This document shows, in pieces, positions 36,258-44,997 of a DNA stretch of 64,000 nt. The stretch spans positions 248,001-312,000 of the forward strand of contig VGCH01000001.1 of assembly GCA_016870115.1 (NCBI GenBank), written 5' to 3'. The notes beneath the pieces are model-generated. The model worked only from the letters and a program-made list of their open reading frames with translations, was not told the origin of the DNA and did no database searches. Source of the DNA: Alphaproteobacteria bacterium. Lineage in GTDB: Bacteria; Pseudomonadota; Alphaproteobacteria; Reyranellales; Reyranellaceae. Position 1 is the first letter of the stretch; each line of letters begins with the position of its first letter. The translations under genes and the position numbers were made by a program.

Positions 36258-36733
36258 GCGGGACTGTGCACCTCGAGATAATGCGAGCGGCGATCCGCCT
36301 GTCGCGCGAAAAGATGGCAGCGGGCTTTGGCGGGCCGTTCGGCGCGATCGTCGCGCGCGGCGGAACGATCGTCGCCGAGGGCTGGAATCAGGTCACCTCG
36401 AGCAACGATCCGACGGCGCATGCCGAGATGACGGCGATCCGTGCGGCGGCGAAGACGCTCGGCCGGTTCGATCTCGCGGGCAACACGCTCTACACCAGCT
36501 GCGAGCCCTGCCCGATGTGTCTCGGCGCGATCTACTGGGCCCGGCTCGACGCGGTCTACTACGCCAACAGCCGCGATGACGCGGCCGCCATCGGCTTCGA
36601 CGACGACCACATCTATCGCGGGTTTGCCAAGCCCATCGCGGCGCGCATGATCCCGTTCACCCGGCTCGAGTTGCCCGAGGCGGCGGCGGCTTTCCGTGCC
36701 TGGGCAGAGAAGCCGGACAAGGTCCGCTACTAA
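36254..36733 (+). CDS. Nucleoside/guanine deaminase-family protein
   Basis: A 159-residue cytidine-deaminase-like zinc enzyme. Zinc ligands and proton shuttle are in THAEMTAIRAA (His, Glu), preceded by NDP, and SCEPCPMCLGAIYWA (two Cys). The C-terminal DDHIYRGF is common in GuaD-type guanine deaminases, whereas TadA has a different tail, so purine base deamination is more likely than tRNA editing. The GTG at 36254 overlaps the peptidase stop. Confidence 0.87.
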   Translation: MSGTVHLEIMRAAIRLSREKMAAGFGGPFGAIVARGGTIVAEGWNQVTSSNDPTAHAEMTAIRAAAKTLGRFDLAGNTLYTSCEPCPMCLGAIYWARLDAVYYANSRDDAAAIGFDDDHIYRGFAKPIAARMIPFTRLELPEAAAAFRAWAEKPDKVRY

Positions 36734-36740
36734 GGGCGAC

Positions 36741-37442
36741 TCAGACCAGCACGCAGGTGACGGTGCCGACGCCGTCCACCGTTCCAGCGAGCGTGTCGCC
36801 ACGCACCACGGCGGCGACACCTTCGGGTGTGCCGCTGTAGATCAGGTCGCCGGCGGCCAGCGCCACCAGACCCGAAAGGTACGAGATCGTCTCCGGCACG
36901 CTCCAGATCAGCGCGTTCAGGTCCGACTTCTGGCGCGTCTTGCCATTCACGTCGAGCTGGATGTTGCCCTTGGCGGGATGGCCGATGGCGCTCGCTGGCA
37001 CGATCTCGCCGATTGGCGCGGACTGGTCGAAACCTTTGCCCATGTCCCATGGCCGGCCCATGTCCTTGGCCTGGTTCTGCAGGTCGCGCCGCGTCATATC
37101 GAGGCCGGCGGCGTAGCCGAAGACATGGTCGAGCGCGCGCTCCACCGCGATGTCGGTGCCGCCGGACTTCATCGCGACCACCAGCTCCATCTCGTGGTGC
37201 AGGTTCTTGGTCGCCGACGGATAGGCGACGCGGGCGGGGTTCTTCGGGTCGGCACAGATCACGATGGCGTCGGCCGGCTTGGTGAAGAAGAACGGCGGCT
37301 CACGGTCGGGGTCGTGACCCATCTCGCGCGCATGGGCGGCATAGTTGCGGCCGACGCAGAAGATCCGGCGCACCGGAAACAGATCCTTGCTCCCGCGGAC
37401 CGGAACGCCCACCGTGGCGGGCGGCTGAACGACGTATCCCAT
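36741..37442 (-). CDS. Fumarylacetoacetate hydrolase-family protein
   Basis: A 233-residue single FAH domain. Signatures: [17 protein letters not shown], the metal-binding Glu residues in [12 protein letters not shown], Asp in [16 protein letters not shown], and the final [14 protein letters not shown]. Such enzymes hydrolyse C-C bonds or decarboxylate beta-keto acids such as acylpyruvates and oxaloacetate. The start at 37442 is just after the window of the divergent L,D-transpeptidase promoter. The exact substrate is not readable. Confidence 0.9.
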   Translation of the reverse strand: MGYVVQPPATVGVPVRGSKDLFPVRRIFCVGRNYAAHAREMGHDPDREPPFFFTKPADAIVICADPKNPARVAYPSATKNLHHEMELVVAMKSGGTDIAVERALDHVFGYAAGLDMTRRDLQNQAKDMGRPWDMGKGFDQSAPIGEIVPASAIGHPAKGNIQLDVNGKTRQKSDLNALIWSVPETISYLSGLVALAAGDLIYSGTPEGVAAVVRGDTLAGTVDGVGTVTCVLV

Positions 37443-37494
37443 CGCTTTCTCCCTGAGGCGGCGGCCTTTATGAAGGGCGCCTCGGAGGGGTGCA

Positions 37495-38109
37495 ATGGCG
37501 GACGGAGCCGATGCCGATATGCTGGTCGTCCAGCTCGACGACGCCGAGGGCACGCGCGGCTGGGCCCGGCTCGGCGAGCGGCGCTGGCGGTGCGTGCTCG
37601 GCGCGGGCGGCGTGCGCGAGGATAAGCTGGAGGGCGACGGCGCCACGCCGGTCGGCCTCTTTCCGTTGCGTCGCATCTACTATCGCAACGACCGGCTGGT
37701 GCTGCCGCCGGTGGCGTTGCCCGCCCGCCCGATCGGCGAGAGGGATGGCTGGTGCGACGATCCGCAGGCGCCGGTCTACAACAGGCTGGTCCGGCTCCCC
37801 TGCGAGTGGAGCGCCGAACGCCTGCACCGCGACGACGAGCTCTACGACGCGCTGGTCGTGGTCGGCTACAACGACGATCCGCCCGAGGGCGAATGGGGCA
37901 GCGCCATCTTCATCCATGTCGCGCGCGAGGATTTCTCGCCGACGCGCGGCTGCGTCGCGCTGGCACGCGGCGACTTGCTCGATCTGCTGCCGCACCTGAA
38001 GCCGACGACTCGCTTGCGCGTGCTCGCCGCGCAGGATCGCGGACCGCCCGTCGACACCGACGGCGGCGACATGCGGCAGTTCGAGGATTTCGACGAACGC
38101 GACTGGTAG
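37495..38109 (+). CDS. L,D-transpeptidase (YkuD domain) family protein
   Basis: 204 residues. The catalytic region [18 protein letters not shown] has the conserved His and the nucleophilic Cys; the usual S/T-H/N-G-C is T-R-G-C here. [18 protein letters not shown] and [11 protein letters not shown] match the YbiS/YkuD-like core seen in DUF-type alphaproteobacterial members. No signal peptide is evident, which is unusual for an enzyme that crosslinks periplasmic murein. GGAGG precedes the ATG. Confidence 0.83.
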   Translation: MADGADADMLVVQLDDAEGTRGWARLGERRWRCVLGAGGVREDKLEGDGATPVGLFPLRRIYYRNDRLVLPPVALPARPIGERDGWCDDPQAPVYNRLVRLPCEWSAERLHRDDELYDALVVVGYNDDPPEGEWGSAIFIHVAREDFSPTRGCVALARGDLLDLLPHLKPTTRLRVLAAQDRGPPVDTDGGDMRQFEDFDERDW

Positions 38110-38116
38110 GCCGCCG

Positions 38117-39124
38117 CTACCGTCCGATGCGGCCGCGAGCCGCGCGCAAGGCCACGCGCAACGGGCGAACGAACCAACGATTGATGGGCCTCGCCTGAAT
38201 CATCGCGCCGCGACCCCACGCGTCGATCATCGCTGTCGCCGCGGCGTCAAGGGCTTCGCCCCACGGCCGCAGGATCTCGGCGACACGACGTCGTGCTTCC
38301 GGGTCCGTCACCGTCCGGCCATAGCTTTCCAGGGTCTCGCGCAAACGCTGCCGCCTCGCCGCGGCGATCCGGCGGGGCGACAGCCCGGGCAAACGGGCCA
38401 GGACCCGGGGGATCACGTGCGTCTGGATCGCAATCTCGTCCTTCATCAACTGCTCCAGCCGATCGGTCCTCAGCGTGGGCCGGTAGTCGATGCGATAGCG
38501 CGCGAGCGCCTTGCGGAGATGGATGAATTCGCCCTCCGGCGTCAGCAGCAGCCAGAACGCCCAGTCCCCGACCAGCTTGACCTCGGCCGGAAAGCCCCCG
38601 ACCGCCTGCCATGCCGACTTCCGGAACGCATGGGCGGCGGGATGCACGCGCGTGCCGACCAGGTGCTTGTAGAAGGTCTCGGGGGGCGCGAGCCGCTCCG
38701 GCAGCGAGAGAATCTCGCCGCGCTTGATGAGCCGGTCCTCGCCATCGATGATGTCCCAATCGCCGCCGATCAGCACCGCGCGCGGGTAGCGCTCAGCGGC
38801 GCGTCGGACCTCGGCGCTGAATGAGGGCAAGGCCTGGTCGTCGGAGGCGACCACCGAAATCCAGTCCGTCGTCGCTTGCGAGATCGCCCAGTTCCAGTTC
38901 GGGAACATCCCCTCATGGGTCGGGGGCCGCGTGACCGAGATTCGATCCGGATGTCGGGCCGCGTAGTCGGCGACGATGGCCGGCGACTCGTCGGTCGAGT
39001 AGTCCTCGGAAATCAGGATGCGGGAGATCGGTTCGATCTGGTTCAGGACCGAGTCGATCGCGCCCGGTAGATATCGCGCCTGATTGTGCGAAGGAATGAT
39101 GAAGGTGTGCGAGAACGCCGCTAT
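38117..39124 (-). CDS. Family 2 glycosyltransferase lacking an ordinary start codon
   Basis: About 335 residues of a GT-A glycosyltransferase: HTFIIPSHNQARYLPGAID, ISEDYSTDES, VVASDDQALP (DxD-type SDD) and the acceptor-side GDWAFWLL. The domain begins directly after hrcA, yet no ATG, GTG or TTG exists near its expected N-terminus; the frame stays open upstream through hrcA. The boundary used here is ATA at 39124, which overlaps the hrcA stop as ATAG. The gene may be 5'-truncated, or use a rare start. It converges on the transpeptidase gene. Confidence 0.72.
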   Translation of the reverse strand: MAAFSHTFIIPSHNQARYLPGAIDSVLNQIEPISRILISEDYSTDESPAIVADYAARHPDRISVTRPPTHEGMFPNWNWAISQATTDWISVVASDDQALPSFSAEVRRAAERYPRAVLIGGDWDIIDGEDRLIKRGEILSLPERLAPPETFYKHLVGTRVHPAAHAFRKSAWQAVGGFPAEVKLVGDWAFWLLLTPEGEFIHLRKALARYRIDYRPTLRTDRLEQLMKDEIAIQTHVIPRVLARLPGLSPRRIAAARRQRLRETLESYGRTVTDPEARRRVAEILRPWGEALDAAATAMIDAWGRGAMIQARPINRWFVRPLRVALRAARGRIGR

Positions 39125-40218
39125 CCAACCAGCCTTCCCACAGTACGGGCGGTGAAGTCGACCAGCGGGATGATGCGGGCGTAGTTGAGCCGCGTCGGAC
39201 CGATCACGCCGATGGCGCCGACGATCTTCTCGCGCGAGTCGCGGAACGGCGCGACCACCATCGAACAGCCGGAGTGGGCGAACAGCGGGTTGTCGGTGCC
39301 AATGAAGATCTGCACGCCCGGCGCGGTGTTGGCGAGATCGAGCAGGCGCATGAAACTCTCGCCGCGCTCCAGCGCCTCGAACAGCAGCCGGATGCGATCG
39401 AGATCCTCGATGGCGGTGATGTCCTGCAGCAGACGCGCCTGGCCGCGCACTATCAGCGCGCCCCCCGGCTCGCCCGCCCAGCTCGCGATCCCCGACTCGA
39501 TCACCCGCGTCGTGCGCTCGTCCAGCTCGGCGCGCTTCAGACGCAGGTCCTCGTGGATCGCGGCCCGCGCGTCGTCGAAGGTCCGACCGGCCAGCCGCGC
39601 GTTCAGATAGTTGCCCGCCTCGACCAGTGCCGACGGCGGCATACCGAGCGGCGTCTCGATCATGCGGTTCTCGACATGGCCGCCCTGGGTCACGGTGACG
39701 ACCAGCGCGCGGCCGGGACCCAGCGGCACGAACTCGATGTGCTTCAGGGGCTGCTCGGTCTTGGGCGCCAGCACCATGCCGGCGCAGCCGGACAGTCCCG
39801 ACAGGAGGGACGTCGCCTGCTCCAGGGCCTCGGTCATGCTGCGGCCGACCGCGGCGCAGCGCGCCTCGATGGTGAGCCGCTCGTCGTCGGCCAGATTGCC
39901 GACCTCGAGGAGCCCGTTGACGAACAGCCGCAAGCCCGCATCGGTCGGCAGGCGTCCCGCCGAGGTGTGCGGCGAGTAGAGCAGCCCGAGATCCTGCAGG
40001 TCGGCCATGATGTTGCGGATGGTCGCGGGCGAGAGACCCTCGACCAGGCGGCGGGTGAGAGTCCGCGACCCGACAGGCTCGCCGGTCGCGACATAGGCCT
40101 CGACCACCTGCTTCAGGACTTCGCGGGCGCGGTCGTTCAGCTCGGCGACGGACGGTGTCGCCCGGGTCGGCGCGACGCCGGCCTGCCGGGTGAATGCGTC
40201 GAGGCGATGGATGGCCAT
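39121..40218 (-). CDS. hrcA: Heat-inducible transcription repressor HrcA
   Basis: A 365-residue repressor. The N-terminal winged helix (VEAYVATGEPVGSRTLTRRL; LSPATIRNIMADLQDLGLLY) binds CIRCE operators of groE/dnaK genes. The GAF-like middle (EFVPLGPGRALVVTVTQGG) and C-terminal GVIGPTRLNYARIIPLVDFT are typical. No CIRCE was seen in front of hrcA itself. A sigma70-like promoter is placed so that the transcript would start at the ATG. It is divergent from rph; grpE, its common partner, is not adjacent. Confidence 0.95.
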   Translation of the reverse strand: MAIHRLDAFTRQAGVAPTRATPSVAELNDRAREVLKQVVEAYVATGEPVGSRTLTRRLVEGLSPATIRNIMADLQDLGLLYSPHTSAGRLPTDAGLRLFVNGLLEVGNLADDERLTIEARCAAVGRSMTEALEQATSLLSGLSGCAGMVLAPKTEQPLKHIEFVPLGPGRALVVTVTQGGHVENRMIETPLGMPPSALVEAGNYLNARLAGRTFDDARAAIHEDLRLKRAELDERTTRVIESGIASWAGEPGGALIVRGQARLLQDITAIEDLDRIRLLFEALERGESFMRLLDLANTAPGVQIFIGTDNPLFAHSGCSMVVAPFRDSREKIVGAIGVIGPTRLNYARIIPLVDFTARTVGRLVG

Positions 40219-40224
40219 GGCGGG

Positions 40225-40253
40225 AATCTAAGTAGCGCATTGGGAAGGGTCAA
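40225..40253 (-). promoter_or_regulatory. Predicted hrcA promoter giving a leaderless mRNA
   Basis: On the minus strand TTGACC (40253-40248), a 17-base spacer and TAGATT (40230-40225) form a strong sigma70-like pair. Only six bases (CCCGCC) separate the -10 from the hrcA ATG, so the first transcribed base would be at or beside the A of ATG. No Shine-Dalgarno sequence is present, in agreement with leaderless translation. Confidence 0.6.
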
Positions 40254-40335
40254 CGCGCCCGCGCGGGCCGAGAGGGCGCTGGATTCGACCGGCCGGCAGG
40301 TCTAAACCCGCGGGCCTCATACCAAGGAACAACCC

Positions 40336-41055
40336 ATGCGCCCGTCCGGCCGCGCCGCCGACCAACTCCGGCCGATCCAGCTCGAACCCGGCTTCTCCCG
40401 ACACGCCGAGGGGTCTTGTCTGGCGCGGTTCGGCGACACCCATGTGCTCTGCACGGCGTCGGTCGACGAGAAGGTCCCGCCCTTCCTGCGCAACTCCGGC
40501 CGGGGCTGGGTGACCGCAGAGTACGGCATGCTGCCGCGCTCCACCCACACCCGCACCGATCGCGAGGCCGCGCGCGGCAAACAGTCGGGCCGTACTCAGG
40601 AGATCCAACGTCTGATCGGCCGCTCGCTGCGCGCGGTGGTCGATCTCAAGGCCATGGGCGAGCGGCAGATCCAGATCGATTGCGACGTCCTGCAGGCGGA
40701 TGGCGGCACACGCACCGCCGCGATCACCGGCTCCTGGGTGGCGCTGCATTTCGCTTTCGAGCGGCTGATCGCGGACGGCAAGCTCGCCGCCAATCCCATC
40801 GCGGGTCAGGTCGCGGCCGTCTCCTGCGGGCTGCACAATGGGCACGCCGTGCTCGATCTCGACTATGCCGAGGATTCGTCGGCCCAGGCCGACGCCAATT
40901 TCGTGCTGACCGACTCCATGGGGATCGTCGAGGTGCAGGGCACCGCCGAGGACACGCCGTTCAGCGAACCCGATTTCATGGAGCTGTTGCGGCTCGCCAA
41001 GAAGGGCGTGGGTGAGCTCGCCCAGCTCCAGCGCCGGGCAATCGGTCGGGCCTGA
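40336..41055 (+). CDS. rph: Ribonuclease PH
   Basis: A 239-residue phosphorolytic 3'-5' exoribonuclease that trims tRNA 3' ends. Signatures: [39 protein letters not shown], the RNA-binding [20 protein letters not shown] and the phosphate-site [23 protein letters not shown] lies 7 bases before ATG. It overlaps rdgB by one base (TGATG) in the conserved rph-rdgB-hemW order. Confidence 0.96.
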   Translation: MRPSGRAADQLRPIQLEPGFSRHAEGSCLARFGDTHVLCTASVDEKVPPFLRNSGRGWVTAEYGMLPRSTHTRTDREAARGKQSGRTQEIQRLIGRSLRAVVDLKAMGERQIQIDCDVLQADGGTRTAAITGSWVALHFAFERLIADGKLAANPIAGQVAAVSCGLHNGHAVLDLDYAEDSSAQADANFVLTDSMGIVEVQGTAEDTPFSEPDFMELLRLAKKGVGELAQLQRRAIGRA

Positions 41056-41657
41056 TGGCGCGCCGCTTCACGGAGCGGCGTCTGGTGGTCGCGACCCACA
41101 ATCGCGGCAAGGCCGGCGAGATCGCGACGCTGCTCGCGCCGTTTGGCGTGGAGATCGTGTCCGCCGCCGACCTCGGCCTTCCCGCCCCGGATGAAACCGG
41201 CGCGACCTTCGCCGAGAACGCCGCTCTCAAGGCCCGCGCCGCCAGCGCGGCCAGCGGCCTGCCGGCGCTGGCCGACGATTCGGGTCTCGCCATCGCCGGC
41301 CTCGACGGGCGGCCCGGCCTTCACACCGCCGACTGGGAGGGTCCGACACGCGACGCGATGGTCGGGATGCGCCGCATTCGCGATGAGCTTGCCGCACGCG
41401 GCTCCGACGACCGTCGGGCCTCGTTCCATTGCACCCTCGCCCTGGCCTGGCCCGACGGTCACATCGAGATCGTCGAGGGCCGGCTCGACGGACAGTTCGT
41501 CTGGCCGCCGCGCGGCACCCACGGTCACGGCTACGATCCGTGCTTCCAGCCGGCCGGCGATGAGCGTACCTGCGCCGAGATGAGCGCGACGGAGAAGAAC
41601 GCGATCAGCCATCGCGGCCGTGCCTTCGCGCGACTGGTCGAGAGCTGCTTTCGATGA
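41055..41657 (+). CDS. rdgB: Non-canonical purine NTP pyrophosphatase (XTP/dITP diphosphatase)
   Basis: 200 residues of the HAM1/RdgB family, which removes dITP and XTP from the nucleotide pool. Signatures: LVVATHNRGKAGEIATLL, ADDSGLAIAGLDGRPG (metal-binding Asp), HGHGYDPCFQP and the C-terminal SATEKNAISHRGRAF. It sits between rph and hemW with overlaps on both sides. Confidence 0.96.
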   Translation: MARRFTERRLVVATHNRGKAGEIATLLAPFGVEIVSAADLGLPAPDETGATFAENAALKARAASAASGLPALADDSGLAIAGLDGRPGLHTADWEGPTRDAMVGMRRIRDELAARGSDDRRASFHCTLALAWPDGHIEIVEGRLDGQFVWPPRGTHGHGYDPCFQPAGDERTCAEMSATEKNAISHRGRAFARLVESCFR

Positions 41658-42805
41658 CCGCGCCGCTGGGCGTCTACATCCATTGGCCCTTCTGCCTCTC
41701 GAAGTGCCCCTATTGTGATTTCAACAGCCACGTCCGCGACGGGATCGACGCCGATCGCTGGAAGCGCGCACTGCTCGCCGAGCTGGTCGAGGCGCATCGC
41801 GCGACGCCCGACCGGCGCGTGCGCACGATCTTTTTCGGTGGCGGCACGCCGTCGCTGATGCCCTCCGCGACCGCCGCCGCCCTGATCGAGCGCGTGCGCG
41901 ATCTGTGGCCCTACGACGACGGTCTCGAGGTGACGCTGGAGGCCAACCCCACCTCGGTCGAGGCGGCGAACTTCGCCGCGTTGGCAGCCGCCGGCGTGAA
42001 CCGGGTGTCACTGGGCGTTCAGGCCCTCGACGACGCGTCGCTGCGGTTTCTCGGGCGTGGCCATTCGGCGCGAGAGGCACTTGAGGCGCTCGATGTCGCG
42101 CGCGCGCACTTCGCGCGCTGGTCGTTCGACCTGATCTACGCTCGGCCGGGACAGACTCTCGACGCCTGGCTCGCCGAGCTGGAGCGCGCGCTGGCGCTCG
42201 GATCGCGGCACCTCTCGGTCTACCAACTCACCATCGAGCGCGGCACGCGCTTTCACGCCGATCATGCGCGCGGCGCCTTCACCCTGCCCGATGAGGAGAC
42301 GCAGGCCGGCCTGTTCGAAGCAACCCAAGCGCGCCTCGCCGCGGCCGGTCTGCCGGCCTACGAGATTTCCAACCACGCGGTGCCGGGCGAGGAGTGCCGG
42401 CACAATCTTGTCTACTGGCGGTACCAGGATCACGTCGGCATCGGCCCCGGCGCCCATGGCCGCGTGGCGGTGCCGGGCGGCAAGCGCTGGACGCGCCGGA
42501 TCAGCGGACCGGAGGCATGGCTTGAGGCGGTCGAACAGCGGGGCGCGGGCACGGCCGAGGCGCGCGACATCTCCGGCCGCGATCTTGTCGACGAGGCATT
42601 GATGATGGGCCTGCGCCTCGCCGACGGCATCGACCGCGCGGGCTTCGCCGCCGAAACCGGCCGCGATCCGGTGGAAGCGGTCGGCATGGCGCGGCTTCAG
42701 CCGCTGATCGACGCGGGCTACATTGCGCTCGATGCGCGCACCCTGCTCGCGACACCGTCCGGCCGCCAGCGCCTCAATGCCGTGCTGGCGCGCCTGATGG
42801 CATGA
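41654..42805 (+). CDS. hemW: Radical SAM haem chaperone HemW
   Basis: A 383-residue radical SAM protein. The cluster motif is WPFCLSKCPYCDFNS (CxxxCxYC); FFGGGTPSLM and EANPT follow, and the HemW motif HNLVYWRYQDHVGIGPGAHG is present. HemW (formerly HemN-like) binds haem and delivers it to respiratory enzymes; it is not the coproporphyrinogen dehydrogenase. It overlaps rdgB and the downstream solute-binding protein gene (ATGA). Confidence 0.94.
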   Translation: MTAPLGVYIHWPFCLSKCPYCDFNSHVRDGIDADRWKRALLAELVEAHRATPDRRVRTIFFGGGTPSLMPSATAAALIERVRDLWPYDDGLEVTLEANPTSVEAANFAALAAAGVNRVSLGVQALDDASLRFLGRGHSAREALEALDVARAHFARWSFDLIYARPGQTLDAWLAELERALALGSRHLSVYQLTIERGTRFHADHARGAFTLPDEETQAGLFEATQARLAAAGLPAYEISNHAVPGEECRHNLVYWRYQDHVGIGPGAHGRVAVPGGKRWTRRISGPEAWLEAVEQRGAGTAEARDISGRDLVDEALMMGLRLADGIDRAGFAAETGRDPVEAVGMARLQPLIDAGYIALDARTLLATPSGRQRLNAVLARLMA

Positions 42806-43611
42806 CCAGAGCGCTCCTCGCCCTGCTGTGCATCGCGATCACCAGCGTCGCGCTCGCCCAGCAGCGGCCGCCGGCGCAACGGCCGCCGCCCAAGCCCGCC
42901 TTTCCGCCGCCGGCGTTCAAGCTCACGGTCGCGACCGAGGCGGCGTTCCCGCCCTTCAATCGCCTCGACGCCAAGGGACTGCCTGCCGGTTTCGAGATGG
43001 AGCTCGCGCTGGAGATCTGCCAGCGCATCAAGGCCGACTGCGAATTTGTCGCCGCCAAGTGGGACGCGCTGATCCCCGGCCTGCTCGACCGCAGGTTCGA
43101 CGTGCTGATGTCCTCGATCGAGATCACCGCCGAGCGACGCAAGCGCATCGCCTTCTCGCGCCGCTACTACCAATCGCCGGGCGCCTTCGTCGCCGCCCAC
43201 GGCTCGAGCCTCGACGGAGCGCCGTCCCTGTTGCGCAACAAGAAGATCGGCGTCGCGCGCGATACGACCCACGCCGACTGGCTCGACAAGAGCTTCCGCC
43301 GCTCCGCCACCATTCGCCGCTTCGCGACCGCCGCCGAGGCGCGCCAGGCGCTGGCCCAGGGCGAGGTCGACGCGGTGTTCGGCGACAAGGTGCAGCTCTG
43401 GTTGTGGGTCCAGAAGCAGGACGGGGCGTGCTGCGAGCTGATCGGTCAGGATGTGAAGGACCCCGCGACGCTGGGGCTGGGCGTCGCCGCCGGCTTGCGC
43501 AAGGACGATGTGAAGCTGCGCGACGAGATCAACCGCGCGATCGGCACCATGCTGTCCGACGGCACCTACAAGCGCTTCGCCGACCGGTACTTTCCGTTCC
43601 CCGTCAATTGA
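42802..43611 (+). CDS. Amino acid-type ABC transporter substrate-binding protein
   Basis: 269 residues with a Sec signal peptide (ALLALLCIAITSVALAQ) and a Pro-rich linker (about ten prolines in residues 20-40) before a type II periplasmic binding fold: LTVATEAAFPPFNRLDAKGL, GFEMELALEICQRI, WDALIPGLLDRRFDVLMSSI and AVFGDKVQLWLW. It likely binds a cationic or polar amino acid. No permease or ATPase lies next to it. Its ATG overlaps the hemW stop, so it is co-transcribed with rph-rdgB-hemW. Confidence 0.87.
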   Translation: MTRALLALLCIAITSVALAQQRPPAQRPPPKPAFPPPAFKLTVATEAAFPPFNRLDAKGLPAGFEMELALEICQRIKADCEFVAAKWDALIPGLLDRRFDVLMSSIEITAERRKRIAFSRRYYQSPGAFVAAHGSSLDGAPSLLRNKKIGVARDTTHADWLDKSFRRSATIRRFATAAEARQALAQGEVDAVFGDKVQLWLWVQKQDGACCELIGQDVKDPATLGLGVAAGLRKDDVKLRDEINRAIGTMLSDGTYKRFADRYFPFPVN

Positions 43612-43975
43612 GCTGGCGCGCGCGCGAGACGTACTGGCCCTTGCGCAGTTCCTTGAAGAAATGCGGCACCTGCGGATGGGCGACCGGCTTTCCGGTTTCG
43701 TCGGGCAGCAGGTTCTGCTCCGACACATAGGCGACGTAGGTCGTCTGATCGTTCTCAGCCAGCAGATGGTAGAACGGCTGGTCGCGCCGGGGCCGCACTT
43801 CCTCGGGGATCGCCGCCAGCCACTCCTCGGTGTTGGCGAACACCGGATCGACGTCGAAGATCACGCCGCGAAAGGGATAGATGCGGTGCTTCACGACCTG
43901 GCCGATCGAGAACTTGGCGACGCGCGGGGCGCCGCCGGGCGCGGCAGGGGAAGCGGGACGATTGGCGAGGTCCAT
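43604..43975 (-). CDS. hspQ: Heat shock protein HspQ
   Basis: 123 residues. The core VAKFSIGQVVKHRIYPFRGVIF and NTEEWLAAIPEEVRPRRDQPFYHLL plus TYVAYVSEQNLLPD match HspQ, a haemimethylated-DNA-binding/Lon adaptor protein. The start at 43975 has no ribosome site but has a promoter-like pair placed as for hrcA. Its 3' end overlaps that of the solute-binding protein gene by 8 bases, tail to tail. Confidence 0.92.
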   Translation of the reverse strand: MDLANRPASPAAPGGAPRVAKFSIGQVVKHRIYPFRGVIFDVDPVFANTEEWLAAIPEEVRPRRDQPFYHLLAENDQTTYVAYVSEQNLLPDETGKPVAHPQVPHFFKELRKGQYVSRARQLN

Positions 43976-43981
43976 GCGGGA

Positions 43982-44010
43982 ATACTGACAAGGAATGGCA
44001 AGCCCTGCAA
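43982..44010 (-). promoter_or_regulatory. Predicted hspQ promoter giving a leaderless mRNA
   Basis: On the minus strand TTGCAG (44010-44005), 17 bases, then CAGTAT (43987-43982), followed by TCCCGC and the hspQ ATG. The geometry and the ATTCCCGC-ATGG junction are nearly the same as at hrcA (AGATTCCCGCCATGG). The -10 is weaker than that of hrcA. Confidence 0.45.
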
Positions 44011-44139
44011 CGCACGGGGCCTGCGCCAATTCGCCGGCGCACTGCACGAATGCGGCGGTTCGGCGGCGGCCCGCCCCGCCCCGGACCGGTTGACGCCACC
44101 CCGGCCGCCGTGGAACCTCCGGGCAGAGGTTCAGGGTAG

Positions 44140-44997
44140 GTGTCGTTGGGCGAGGGTCTGAAGGTCCGGTTCTGGGGCGTGCGCGGCTCGATCGCCTGCG
44201 CCGGCCCGGACTATGCGCGCTACGGCGGCAACACGTCCTGCATCGAGATCACCGCCGGCGGACGCCGGCTGGTGTTCGACGCCGGCACCGGCATCCGGCC
44301 GCTCGGCCAGGAGCTGGCGCGGCACGCGCCGCTCGATATCGACATCTATTTCACCCACACGCACTTCGATCATGTGTGCGGTCTCACCTTCTTCACGCCG
44401 CTGTTCGACAAGCGCAACACGGTGCGGCTGTGGGCCGGCCATCTGGAGCCGCCCCACACGCTGCATGATGTCGTGGCCAACGTCATGCAGGCCCCGCTCT
44501 ATCCGGTGTCCATGGACGTCTTCCAGGCGTCGGTGCGGTTCGACGGTTTCCATGTCGGCGACGTGCTGCACCCGTGCGACTCGATCGCGCTTCATACCGC
44601 GCGGCTCAACCATCCCAACGGCGCCACCGGCTATCGCATTGAGCATGGCGGGCGTGCCATCTGCTACATCACCGACACCGAGCACCGGCCGGGCGGCCTC
44701 GACCGCGCGATCGTCGAGTTGTGCCGCGGCGCCGACGTGATGATCTACGATTCGAGCTACACCGATGAAGAGTACCCGCGCTTCGTCGGCTGGGGCCACT
44801 CGACCTGGCAGGAGGGCGTGCGACTGGCCGACGCCGCCGATGTCGGCACGCTCGCGATCTTCCACCACGATCCCGCCCACGACGACGCCTTCATGGACCG
44901 GGTCGCCCGCGACGCCGCCCGCGCCCGACCCGGCCTCGCCCGATCCGGCCTGCCGCGCGTCGTCGTGGCGCATGAAGGCCTGACGCTGGCGCCGTGA
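44140..44997 (+). CDS. Metallo-beta-lactamase-fold hydrolase (phosphodiesterase-like)
   Basis: A 285-residue MBL-fold enzyme starting at GTG. The opening VRFWGVRGSIACAGPDYARYGGNTSC is a subgroup hallmark (quoted in two parts across strands 1-2); the metal motif is FTHTHFDHVCGL, with Asp in CYITDTEHRPGG and DSSYTDEEY and the final His near AIFHHDPAHDD. The subgroup includes cyclic-nucleotide and phosphoester hydrolases. Its position two genes upstream of a nucleotide cyclase makes a cyclic-nucleotide phosphodiesterase role worth considering, but this is inference. Confidence 0.83.
   Translation: MSLGEGLKVRFWGVRGSIACAGPDYARYGGNTSCIEITAGGRRLVFDAGTGIRPLGQELARHAPLDIDIYFTHTHFDHVCGLTFFTPLFDKRNTVRLWAGHLEPPHTLHDVVANVMQAPLYPVSMDVFQASVRFDGFHVGDVLHPCDSIALHTARLNHPNGATGYRIEHGGRAICYITDTEHRPGGLDRAIVELCRGADVMIYDSSYTDEEYPRFVGWGHSTWQEGVRLADAADVGTLAIFHHDPAHDDAFMDRVARDAARARPGLARSGLPRVVVAHEGLTLAP

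Noticed and set aside
40219-40335. CIRCE operator at hrcA
   Set aside because: The inverted repeat TTAGCACTC-N9-GAGTGCTAA is absent from the hrcA/rph intergenic region.
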